Below are positions 1 to 6,273 of a DNA stretch of 27,166 bases, piece by piece. The DNA comes from Thermoprotei archaeon. GTDB lineage: Archaea; Thermoproteota; Thermoprotei_A; Sulfolobales; Ignisphaeraceae. The stretch is taken from NCBI GenBank assembly GCA_003661905.1, contig QMXA01000001.1, forward strand, positions 1 through 27,166. The letters are read 5' to 3'. Every line of letters starts with the position of its first letter. The first letter of the stretch is position 1. Position numbers and translations under genes: made by a program. The notes below the pieces were generated by a model. It searched no databases. It was not told the origin of the DNA and saw only the letters and a list, made by a program, of their open reading frames with translations.

Positions 1-49
1 GTCATAGACAAGAGAAATATAAGTAAGTGCCTTAACAAATAGCTGTAAG

Positions 50-58
50 CCTTAAATC
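50..58 (+). promoter_or_regulatory. TATA box candidate for tRNA-Pro
   Basis: The stretch CCTTAAATC lies about 27-35 bases before the mature 5' end of tRNA-Pro, the usual place for an archaeal TATA element. The call rests on spacing and composition only. Confidence 0.4.
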
Positions 59-84
59 TCTCAGAAAAATCTGAATTTAATGGC

Positions 85-158
85 GGGGCCGTAGTTTAGC
101 CTGGGAGAATGCGGGGCTTGGGCCCCCGTGGTCCGGGGTTCAAATCCCCGCGGCCCCA
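85..158 (+). tRNA. tRNA-Pro (anticodon TGG)
   Basis: The sequence folds as a full cloverleaf. The acceptor stem GGGGCCG (85-91) pairs perfectly with CGGCCCC (151-157), the anticodon stem CGGGG/CCCCG encloses the loop CTTGGGC with anticodon TGG, and the T arm is CGGGG-TTCAAAT-CCCCG. The discriminator base is A at 158 and a CCA tail is encoded at 159-161. No intron is present. The 3' half from the anticodon loop onward is repeated in drifted form at 1870-1911, which suggests that this gene once served as an integration target. Confidence 0.95.
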
Positions 159-284
159 CCACCTTAAATTTATATGGGGTCTAACACCTATTTCCTTGGT
201 GCGGATTGACATGTTATATCACCATGTACAGGCCGTTATATCAAATTCAAAGATACGTTCTGAATTCAGTTTCGAATTCACTAG

Positions 285-508
285 TTGGGATGGTTTTTCT
301 TGGTTGATGTGAAGTTCTTGAGAAACATCCCCAATGACATGCGGTACAGGGTGTTTGATCACCTATGCTACGTAAGAAAGGTAGATTCAAGGAGTTTAGG
401 CATATCACCAGCACCGGTAAACATGGTAAAGAATAGGAAGAGGAGAATTACGGACAGCTGAAGAGGATTCTGGAACTACCACCTCCTGCCACACGCCTTA
501 ATGGTTAG
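285..508 (+). pseudogene. decayed tyrosine recombinase (integrase) fragment
   Basis: No intact gene lies here. From about 300 one frame reads KFLRNIPNDMRYRVFDHL, then LGIS at 395-406 and NRKRRITDS, and stops at 459-461. Dropping back one base at 458 continues the reading as LKRILEL before a stop at 506. The joined pattern (PxxxRxxVFDxL, a short helix-turn-helix-like LGIS segment, RRITDS-LKRILEL) matches what I recall of the region before the catalytic domain of crenarchaeal tRNA-integrating recombinases. That recollection is family knowledge, not a search result. The catalytic Arg/His/Tyr region is absent. The position, directly downstream of and co-oriented with tRNA-Pro, fits an SSV-type integrase overlapping its attachment site. 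A different HTH protein is possible. Confidence 0.42.
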
Positions 509-635
509 TCATGCCTCACGCACTCCTTGAAGGGCCAGGTCTTGCAGGTAAAAAGCTTTAACGCGCTCATGTTGAGAGTTTACCGTATGGATTCAAATTA
601 AATTAACTTTACTGAAGCAAAACAAGTTTGACGAG

Positions 636-1505
636 TTATCCTCGCTTAATGACTATATCGCCTACCTTAACCCCTATGTCCTCAGCCACTACCGGGCACT
701 TAGCCATTAGGAGGAAGTACACTCCCCCCACGTCGCTTAGGTCTTCGTAATTTCCTTGTCCCTTGGATATTACTAGGTCGTGGTTCCTTATCCACGACAG
801 TACCTCAGGTGAGAAGAGCTCAGGTCCCGTGCTAGGCTTGCCGCTTGACACTTTCCTGAACTCTATGTTCGGTAATTTGTCTAGGCCTACGTAGAGGGCA
901 TCCTCTATTGTGGCATCGTTGATTGTTGGACCTCCCTTAACGACAAAGGATACCCTCCTGAAGGGTTTCCCCTTGACCCTGATCATCTCCTCTATTAGGA
1001 GCTTATCGAAGACAATTTCCCCTGCGTTGTCGGCGAAGTACAGGAGGGTTTCCGCACTTAGTACCTCCCTCCTCAACCTGCTGTAGTCGTCTATGGCTGG
1101 CTCCTGCTTCATGACCTTCTCGATCGTTGCTCTTAGGTCATAGGCTTCGACGGCAGCGAAATCAGTTATGTTTCCCGCTATAGCCACCTTAACGGCAGCC
1201 CTTAATGAATCCTCAAGCGAAGCTATTAGGGATTTGACCTCGACTACCATTGCTAGGGCCTCATCGTTGCTTGCCCTCTTGAGGTCCCTGTATGGGTCGT
1301 CAACACCCGTTAACTCCCCGATTAATTCAGCGACTCTTGACTCTCTAACGAGTTGCGATGGGGTGCCAACCCACTCCATCTCAGTTAAGTGATGCATCAC
1401 CCTACGTAGTACTTCCTCCTGTACCTTTGGGTCGTTTGTCGCTAGCCTGGCTGCCTTGAGTGCTTGCTTAGCTATGCATACCACGCAGTCTAGCCTGAGC
1501 TTCAT
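636..1505 (-). CDS. DUF89 / ARMT1-like damage-control phosphatase
   Basis: This 289-residue protein belongs to the DUF89 family of metal-dependent phosphatases. The family is thought to hydrolyse harmful phosphorylated metabolites or off-pathway sugar phosphates in the cytoplasm; the substrate here is unknown. Visible signatures are an N-terminal C7-x-x-C10 pair typical of the prokaryotic subfamily, AGNITDF (110-116), the metal-binding DNAGE at 159-163 with a following Asp at 167, KGGPTIND (190-197) and SKGQGNYE (247-254). Length is normal for the subfamily. The ATG is preceded by GAGG at 8-11 bases and by a TATA-like element at 1539-1547. The coding stretch is much richer in GC than its neighbours (33/60 at 781-840 and 35/60 at 1021-1080, against 24/60 at 2761-2820). 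It lies between tRNA-Pro and a repeat of that tRNA's 3' half, so it is probably acquired cargo. Confidence 0.85.
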   Translation of the reverse strand: MKLRLDCVVCIAKQALKAARLATNDPKVQEEVLRRVMHHLTEMEWVGTPSQLVRESRVAELIGELTGVDDPYRDLKRASNDEALAMVVEVKSLIASLEDSLRAAVKVAIAGNITDFAAVEAYDLRATIEKVMKQEPAIDDYSRLRREVLSAETLLYFADNAGEIVFDKLLIEEMIRVKGKPFRRVSFVVKGGPTINDATIEDALYVGLDKLPNIEFRKVSSGKPSTGPELFSPEVLSWIRNHDLVISKGQGNYEDLSDVGGVYFLLMAKCPVVAEDIGVKVGDIVIKRG

Positions 1506-1538
1506 GTTGCCTCAGCCACGAATAAGGGTACCTCACCG

Positions 1539-1547
1539 TATTATAGG
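1539..1547 (-). promoter_or_regulatory. TATA box candidate for the DUF89 gene
   Basis: On the minus strand this reads CCTATAATA. It is placed so that transcription would begin about 10 bases before the ATG at 1505. Two dyads at 1614-1625 and 1662-1682 lie further upstream and could be regulator sites. Confidence 0.4.
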
Positions 1548-1613
1548 TTTCTGAACCTTGGGCTTAAGGGAACAATGATTTCTTAGGTATACACTTAGTT
1601 CTTTGGATACCTC

Positions 1614-1682
1614 TACTCCGGAGTAACGTATACCCCAAACTGTAGTACTTAGGAAGTATATAGTACCTCGAACCGGGGTACT
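1614..1682. promoter_or_regulatory. two inverted repeats upstream of the DUF89 gene
   Basis: TACTCCGGAGTA at 1614-1625 is a perfect 12-base palindrome. About 40 bases further upstream, AGTACC (1662-1667) and GGTACT (1677-1682) form a perfect 6-base inverted repeat around 9 bases. Both lie upstream of the inferred DUF89 promoter, where an activator or repressor could bind. No matching copies were noticed elsewhere in the window, so function is unproven. Confidence 0.3.
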
Positions 1683-1816
1683 TGATCTTTAGTCTTTAAA
1701 GAAGGATGTTGTAGGAGATACACATGGTCTTGGCTTTAAGCTTACATAGATATTACATTATGGCATATCGTACTTCAAATAATAGCTGTTTTTGATAACA
1801 CTAGTTGAATATTGTT

Positions 1817-1850
1817 TATGCTTACTTGGCGTATCAGCTATATGCTTACT
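1817..1850. repeat. 10-base direct repeat TATGCTTACT x2
   Basis: TATGCTTACT occurs at 1817-1826 and again at 1841-1850 with a 24-base period, directly before the tRNA-derived repeat. It may be a leftover recombinase or iteron-type binding site, or chance. Confidence 0.35.
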
Positions 1851-1854
1851 AATA

Positions 1855-1877
1855 GGCTCCAGCATATGTCTGGAGCC
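1855..1877. repeat. perfect 8-base inverted repeat abutting the tRNA fragment
   Basis: GGCTCCAG (1855-1862) and CTGGAGCC (1870-1877) are exact reverse complements separated by 7 bases. The right arm is the first part of the tRNA-Pro-derived repeat, so the hairpin straddles the inner boundary of the presumed attachment site. Confidence 0.5.
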
Positions 1878-1911
1878 CCCGTGGTCCGGAGTTCAAATCC
1901 CTGCGGTCTCA
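1870..1911 (+). repeat. degenerate copy of the tRNA-Pro 3' half (probable att relic)
   Basis: Aligned without gaps to 117-158 of the intact tRNA-Pro, this stretch matches at 36 of 42 positions. The match starts at the first base of the anticodon loop and ends at the discriminator base; the encoded CCA is not conserved. Five of the six differences are G-to-A or C-to-T transitions. The T stem now has an A-C mismatch and no 5' half precedes it, so it is not a functional tRNA. Orientation is the same as the intact gene, as expected of the distal attachment site left by integration into a tRNA 3' half. Confidence 0.75.
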
Positions 1912-2085
1912 TTAACTATAAATATCTACTCATTAATGTTCTCACCATATCGATGTAAATTAATTAAGCAATTTCTTAATAGATTATAATAATTTCTCTC
2001 GACATATCAGTTACATGTCTTAGCGTTATGGCTATAAGAGGTGAGATAGAGCTTCAATTTGTGTAGAATACGAGGGATAGCTATA

Positions 2086-2219
2086 ATGCTAGGAGTGTTC
2101 AAGGTAAATGATAAGCTTGGAAAGAGATTAGTAATTATATTAAAAGGATTTCCCTGCCCTTGGAAAGATGCAGTTTTTGTCCCTTCGCCTTAGAGCAATT
2201 ACCGGTATTAGGGATATAA
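2086..2219 (+). pseudogene. fossil of a radical-SAM-like protein
   Basis: No intact gene is present. One frame from the ATG at 2086 reads through LGKRLVIILKGFPCPWK and is then out of register. Skipping two bases at 2167-2168 continues it as CSFCPFALEQLP from 2169, ending at TAA 2217. Joined, the segment has Cys at 2155, 2169 and 2178 in a C-(x)4-C-x2-C-like arrangement, followed by PFALEQ. This resembles the iron-sulfur motif region of some archaeal radical SAM proteins. Neither flank continues the homology that I can see. The exact family is not identified and chance cannot be fully excluded. Confidence 0.4.
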
Positions 2220-2372
2220 TTATGACAAATAGACATATAATTAATTAAGCTATAAAATTTCATATTCAATTAGGATACTATGGAATCTATGAAGTAATTT
2301 GGTGAGAATTCGAGGAGTAAATAGTTTAAAGTTCATATGAGAAGTTGGAAAACACATATGACCATATCCCTT

Positions 2373-2380
2373 TATATATG
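2373..2380 (+). promoter_or_regulatory. TATA box of the slipin gene
   Basis: TTTATATA lies about 45 bases before the GTG start, allowing a leader of roughly 20 bases that includes an AGGTG ribosome binding site at 2411-2415. Confidence 0.5.
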
Positions 2381-2424
2381 TGGGCTGAGATGTACAGCTA
2401 TACTAAAATTAGGTGTGTTAACTA

Positions 2425-3291
2425 GTGGATATAGTAAGTATGTCACTCATACTATTAGTGGTTTTAGTAATTGCTGTAGTTATCTCTAGAGCTGTAAGAA
2501 TTGTTCGAGAATATGCGAGGCTCATAGTCTTTAGACTTGGTAGACTCATAGGTGCTAGAGGTCCTGGACTAGTATTACTTGTACCCTTCATAGATACTGC
2601 GAAAAGAGTTGATCTTAGGGAGTTTATGCTAGATATTCCTCCACAAACCTGTTTTACTAGAGATAATGCTCCTGTAGACATAGATCTATTTGTATATCTT
2701 AAGGTGTTTGACCCAGTAAAATCAGTTATTGAGGTTAAAGATTTCGTAAATGCATCCATAGGCGTGACCATAACTACTCTAAGAGCTGTAATAGGTGATT
2801 TAGTACTTGATGACGTACTTGCTAAGAGAGACCAAATCAATAATCTCTTAAGGACGAAATTAGATGAAATAACAGATAGATGGGGTATAAAAGTAACTGC
2901 AGTAGAGATTAAGGAAATAAGACCTCCTAGAGATGTTCAAGAAGCCATGGTTAAGCAAATGGCTGCTGAAAGAACTAGAAGAGCTATGATACTAGAAGCA
3001 AGCGGTAAAAAACAAGCCGTTATATTAGAAGCTGAAGGACATAAAGAAGCATTAATTAAGGAAGCTGAAGGAGAAAAAATAGCTCGTTTACGTAAAGCAG
3101 AAGGATATGCCATGGCTCTTGAAAAAATAAATGAAGCAGCAGCAAAGATAGGCTCAAACACACTATATTTACAATACCTCGATGCACTTAAGAGAGTAGG
3201 AGAGTCTACATCAACTAAGATAGTTATACCTTTAGAATTATCAACAGATATACTCAAAGTAGCTAAGAAGTTCATAGAAGGAATAGGGTAA
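2425..3291 (+). CDS. slipin / stomatin-like membrane protein (SPFH family)
   Basis: This 288-residue protein is a prokaryotic slipin, a membrane-anchored scaffold that oligomerises at lipid microdomains. An N-terminal membrane segment (about residues 6-21) is followed by the SPFH domain (about 25-200), with IVFRLGRLIGARGPGLV, RVDLREFMLDIPPQ, TRDNAPVDIDLFVYLKV and WGIKVTAVEIKEI in the family order. A charged Ala/Glu/Lys-rich coiled coil (about 170-245) and a short hydrophobic tail complete it. The GTG start is chosen because AGGTG lies 9 bases upstream; an ATG at 2440 would remove part of the leader before the membrane segment. Slipin genes often sit next to an NfeD-type membrane protease gene, but none is seen here. 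Confidence 0.9.
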   Translation: MDIVSMSLILLVVLVIAVVISRAVRIVREYARLIVFRLGRLIGARGPGLVLLVPFIDTAKRVDLREFMLDIPPQTCFTRDNAPVDIDLFVYLKVFDPVKSVIEVKDFVNASIGVTITTLRAVIGDLVLDDVLAKRDQINNLLRTKLDEITDRWGIKVTAVEIKEIRPPRDVQEAMVKQMAAERTRRAMILEASGKKQAVILEAEGHKEALIKEAEGEKIARLRKAEGYAMALEKINEAAAKIGSNTLYLQYLDALKRVGESTSTKIVIPLELSTDILKVAKKFIEGIG

Positions 3292-3510
3292 AGACATAAT
3301 TAGCACTGAATAATTTTTAACCCTAACCAAGGTATCGCTCATCACTATTCTTTAATAATTATCATTTCGAAGACTATCAAGAATATTTCTAAAAATCAAT
3401 AATCCCCTACATTTGACTCAATTATGACTTGAGAACCTTTAGATTTTTACAACTAGCAAACAATGTTAGTAAGGGTTGCCCGTTTTAGATCTTTAATTAC
3501 TTAGTTAACG
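3292..3510. other. gene-free spacer between slipin and arg operon
   Basis: This AT-rich stretch shows no reading frame or RNA gene I can support. A T-run at 3314-3318 soon after the slipin stop could end its transcript. Confidence 0.4.
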
Positions 3511-3520
3511 CTTATAATTT
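3511..3520 (+). promoter_or_regulatory. TATA box candidate for the argGH-carAB operon
   Basis: CTTATAATTT would place initiation near 3540-3548, immediately before the palindrome at 3552. The assignment is by sequence and position only. Confidence 0.4.
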
Positions 3521-3551
3521 GCTTAGAATTATTGACTATCTCCCATGAAGA

Positions 3552-3590
3552 TGTTACATATGTAACAAAAATTTTGATACTATGTAACAT
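3552..3590. promoter_or_regulatory. operator candidate upstream of argG
   Basis: TGTTACATATGTAACA at 3552-3567 is a perfect 16-base palindrome. A second copy of its right half, TATGTAACA, follows at 3581-3589, about two helical turns away. The pair lies between the inferred promoter and the argG start, a position from which a dimeric repressor (for example an Lrp/AsnC-type or other winged-helix amino-acid regulator) could block transcription. The regulator is not in the window. Confidence 0.55.
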
Positions 3591-3646
3591 TGGCTACGTT
3601 AAGTATAACTAGGGTTCTCAAGTTTATCCAAGTAGTAGGTGATACA

Positions 3647-4858
3647 TTGAGAGTAGTGTTAGCATACTCTGGAGGGCTGGATACATCAGTCATACTAATG
3701 CTTTTACAAGAAAAATTGGGAGCAGAAGTAATAACAGTCACTGTTGATGTGGGTCAAGAGAATGATTTTGAAGGAATAGCTCATAAAGCTGAGAAGCTAG
3801 GCTCAGTAAAACACTACACAATTGATGCAAAGCATGAATTTGTAGAACGATTCGTACTACCAGCTCTTAAAGCTAATGCTCTTTATGAGGATAAGTACCC
3901 TCTCTCAAGTGCTCTTTCAAGGCCATTAATAGCTGAGAAACTAGTTGCCATTGCAAAAAAGGAAGGAGCAGAAATAATAGCACATGGATGTACAGGGAAA
4001 GGTAATGATCAAATACGATTTGAGTTAACAATAAAAGCACTGGAGCCTTCATTGAAAGTCATAGCACCAGTTCGAGATTGGGGATTAACTAGAGATTGGG
4101 AGATAAAATATGCTCTTTCAAAAGGCATACCAGTAAAGACAAAGCCCTATAGTATAGATGAGAATTTATGGGGCAGAAGTATAGAGTGCGGCATCTTAGA
4201 AAATCCCTATGCTGAACCGCTAGAGGAGGTATTTAAATGGACTACAGCTCCAGAGAAAGCTCCTGAGAAACCAGAATACGTGACTATAGAATTCAAAGGA
4301 GGTGTACCAACAGCGATAAACGATGAGTACATGGATCCTTATAAAGCAATAGCTCTTCTCAATTACAAAGCAGGAAAACATGGAGTAGGGAGGATAGATC
4401 ATATAGAGGATAGAACGGTAGGAATAAAGAGTCGTGAAGTCTATGAATGCCCAGCAGCAATAACGCTTATTGAAGCTCATAAAGATCTTGAAAAATTAGT
4501 ATTAACGAAGTGGGAATTACAGTTCAAGAGCTTAGCAAGTGAAATGTGGTCATGGTTAGTATATACAGGGCTATGGATAGAGCCTTTACGAAAGGAGCTC
4601 CAGGTACTCATAGATGAAATGAACAAGAGAGTCAATGGAGTTGTTAAAGTAAAGCTATACAAAGGAACTGCAATAGTTGTAGGAAGAAATTCGCCCAATT
4701 CTCTATATGATATTAAAGTATCTACTTATGAAGCTTGGAGTACATATGATCAGAAATTAGCAAAAGGATTCATAGAACTTTGGGGACTTCAGAGCGTCAT
4801 GGCATTTAATAAATTTATGACTAAAACTCATGGTGATTCTTATGATATCTTACCGTGA
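3647..4858 (+). CDS. argG: argininosuccinate synthase
   Basis: This enzyme joins citrulline and aspartate, with ATP cleaved to AMP and pyrophosphate, in the penultimate step of arginine synthesis. The product (403 residues, normal length) begins MRVVLAYSGGLDTS, which holds the PP-loop ATP site. It then has AHGCTGKGNDQIRFE (the citrulline/aspartate region) and YSIDENLWGRSIECG, all typical of ArgG. The TTG at 3647 is chosen because AGGTGAT sits 3-9 bases before it and because family members begin just before the PP-loop. A TTG at 3590 is in frame but would add 19 residues overlapping the operator region. It is the first gene of argG-argH-carA-carB, and its stop codon lies inside argH. Confidence 0.93.
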   Translation: MRVVLAYSGGLDTSVILMLLQEKLGAEVITVTVDVGQENDFEGIAHKAEKLGSVKHYTIDAKHEFVERFVLPALKANALYEDKYPLSSALSRPLIAEKLVAIAKKEGAEIIAHGCTGKGNDQIRFELTIKALEPSLKVIAPVRDWGLTRDWEIKYALSKGIPVKTKPYSIDENLWGRSIECGILENPYAEPLEEVFKWTTAPEKAPEKPEYVTIEFKGGVPTAINDEYMDPYKAIALLNYKAGKHGVGRIDHIEDRTVGIKSREVYECPAAITLIEAHKDLEKLVLTKWELQFKSLASEMWSWLVYTGLWIEPLRKELQVLIDEMNKRVNGVVKVKLYKGTAIVVGRNSPNSLYDIKVSTYEAWSTYDQKLAKGFIELWGLQSVMAFNKFMTKTHGDSYDILP

Positions 4859-6272
4859 GCCTCTCTTAGGAAAAACTGATGAAATGATCCTTAAGTACAT
4901 ATCATCTATTAAGGACGATACAGCAATAGTTCACGAAGTATTAGAAGTGTTAATGGCTCATGTACAGCATTTAATGCATAAAAATATAATTCCTCAAAAT
5001 ATTGGTAAGAAAATTACTGAAATTTTATTGGAATTATATAAAGATCCATCACCTCTCTTTTCCATGAGTGTTGAAGATGTTCATGAAGCAATAGAACTTT
5101 ACATAGAGAGGAAAATAGGTAAAGATGCTGGCTGGTTAGCTATAGCCAAGAGCAGAAATGACCATGTAGTTGCAGCTCTTAGACTAAAGGTTAAGAGATT
5201 ATTGGTGAAACTTATAGATGAATTACTGAAATTCAGAGCATTGTTACTGCAAAAAGCTAACCAACATTTAGAGACATTAATGCCTGCATTTACACATTTA
5301 CAACCCGCACAGGTTAGTACCTATGCTCATTATCTCACATATGTAGAAGAAATCTTAGCTACCTATACAAAGTTACTACTATTCATAACAAAGGAGGTAA
5401 TTGATAAATCCCCTCTTGGAGCAAGTGCTGCAACCACAACAACTGTTCCCATAGATAGATACGAACTAGCATATGAGACCGGATTCAAAGATCTTGTAGT
5501 TAATAGTATTGTTGCTACTGGTTCACGGGACTTCTTAGCAATAGCTAGTGCTATATCTACCTGTTTAGCAGTATTTATATCTCGCATAGCTGAAGATATG
5601 ATTATATTTTCAACTCCTCAATTTAATTATCTAAATCCTGATTCAAGACATTTAGCAACAAGTAGTGTTATGCCTCATAAGAAGAATTTAGTGACAATGG
5701 AAATTGCAAGAGCTTGGGGAGGTGAAGCAATAGGACATTTGACAGCATTATTATCAATTCTAAAAGCTCTGCCTTCGGGATATAATTTAGATCTTCAGGA
5801 AGCTACTAAGCATTGCATAAGAGTATTGCAAGAAACTATAAACACTTTAACAATAGTTAAGGATTTCATAGAGAAATTAGAACCAAATACTCAATCTATG
5901 AAGAGAGATGTAGAACTCTACCCCATAACATCAACAGAGCTTATTGAAACAATCTCTTTAAGACTTTGTAAACCTTATAGAGAAGTGCATAGAAAACTAG
6001 CTTTAGTAATTAGAAGTTCTAAAAGCTTCAAGGATGCTTTAGATAAAGTATTTAGTGAACTTGGTGTTTATTTCCTAGAGCTTAAGCCTCCTATAGAGCC
6101 TAAGAACTCCATATATGCTAAGAACCATCCAGGATCCCCTCATCCTCTATCAGTTAAGAATTACATAACAAAAGCTGAAAAAAGAATTAGAGATGAATAC
6201 ATAGAACTTGATGTTATGAAGAAGAATTCAAAGAACCCAATATTATGTCAGAAGAATGAGTCTGTGATTTAA
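4842..6272 (+). CDS. argH: argininosuccinate lyase
   Basis: This enzyme splits argininosuccinate into arginine and fumarate, the last step of arginine synthesis. The protein of about 476 residues is all-helical and belongs to the fumarase/aspartase superfamily. Visible motifs are AKSRNDHVVAALRL near the N terminus, FTHLQPAQVSTYAHYL, and the catalytic signature SSVMPHKKN at about 274-282, including the Ser on the flexible loop. The ATG at 4842 is preceded by GGTGAT with 4 bases between and gives MISYREPLLGK, the usual family start; an in-frame ATG at 4830 would overlap that binding site. It overlaps argG by 17 bases, and carA begins 1 base after its stop. A C-terminal Lys-rich tail extends slightly past the usual end. 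Confidence 0.93.
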   Translation: MISYREPLLGKTDEMILKYISSIKDDTAIVHEVLEVLMAHVQHLMHKNIIPQNIGKKITEILLELYKDPSPLFSMSVEDVHEAIELYIERKIGKDAGWLAIAKSRNDHVVAALRLKVKRLLVKLIDELLKFRALLLQKANQHLETLMPAFTHLQPAQVSTYAHYLTYVEEILATYTKLLLFITKEVIDKSPLGASAATTTTVPIDRYELAYETGFKDLVVNSIVATGSRDFLAIASAISTCLAVFISRIAEDMIIFSTPQFNYLNPDSRHLATSSVMPHKKNLVTMEIARAWGGEAIGHLTALLSILKALPSGYNLDLQEATKHCIRVLQETINTLTIVKDFIEKLEPNTQSMKRDVELYPITSTELIETISLRLCKPYREVHRKLALVIRSSKSFKDALDKVFSELGVYFLELKPPIEPKNSIYAKNHPGSPHPLSVKNYITKAEKRIRDEYIELDVMKKNSKNPILCQKNESVI

Positions 6273-6273
6273 A

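Noticed and set aside
109..312. Open frame running out of tRNA-Pro as a separate gene
   Set aside because: It begins inside the tRNA, has no promoter or ribosome binding site of its own, and is best seen as part of the decayed integrase and attachment region.
1870..1911. A functional split-tRNA 3' half or second tRNA-Pro
   Set aside because: The T stem has a broken pair, the acceptor strand has drifted and no 5' half is nearby. An intact tRNA-Pro exists in the window.
1792..1989. Open frame across the tRNA-like fragment
   Set aside because: It overlaps the att relic, lacks a ribosome binding site and has no recognisable protein pattern.
2418..2840. Minus-strand open frame opposite the slipin gene
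   Set aside because: It is antisense to a clearly conserved gene and its Ser/Thr-rich composition is that of a reverse-strand shadow.
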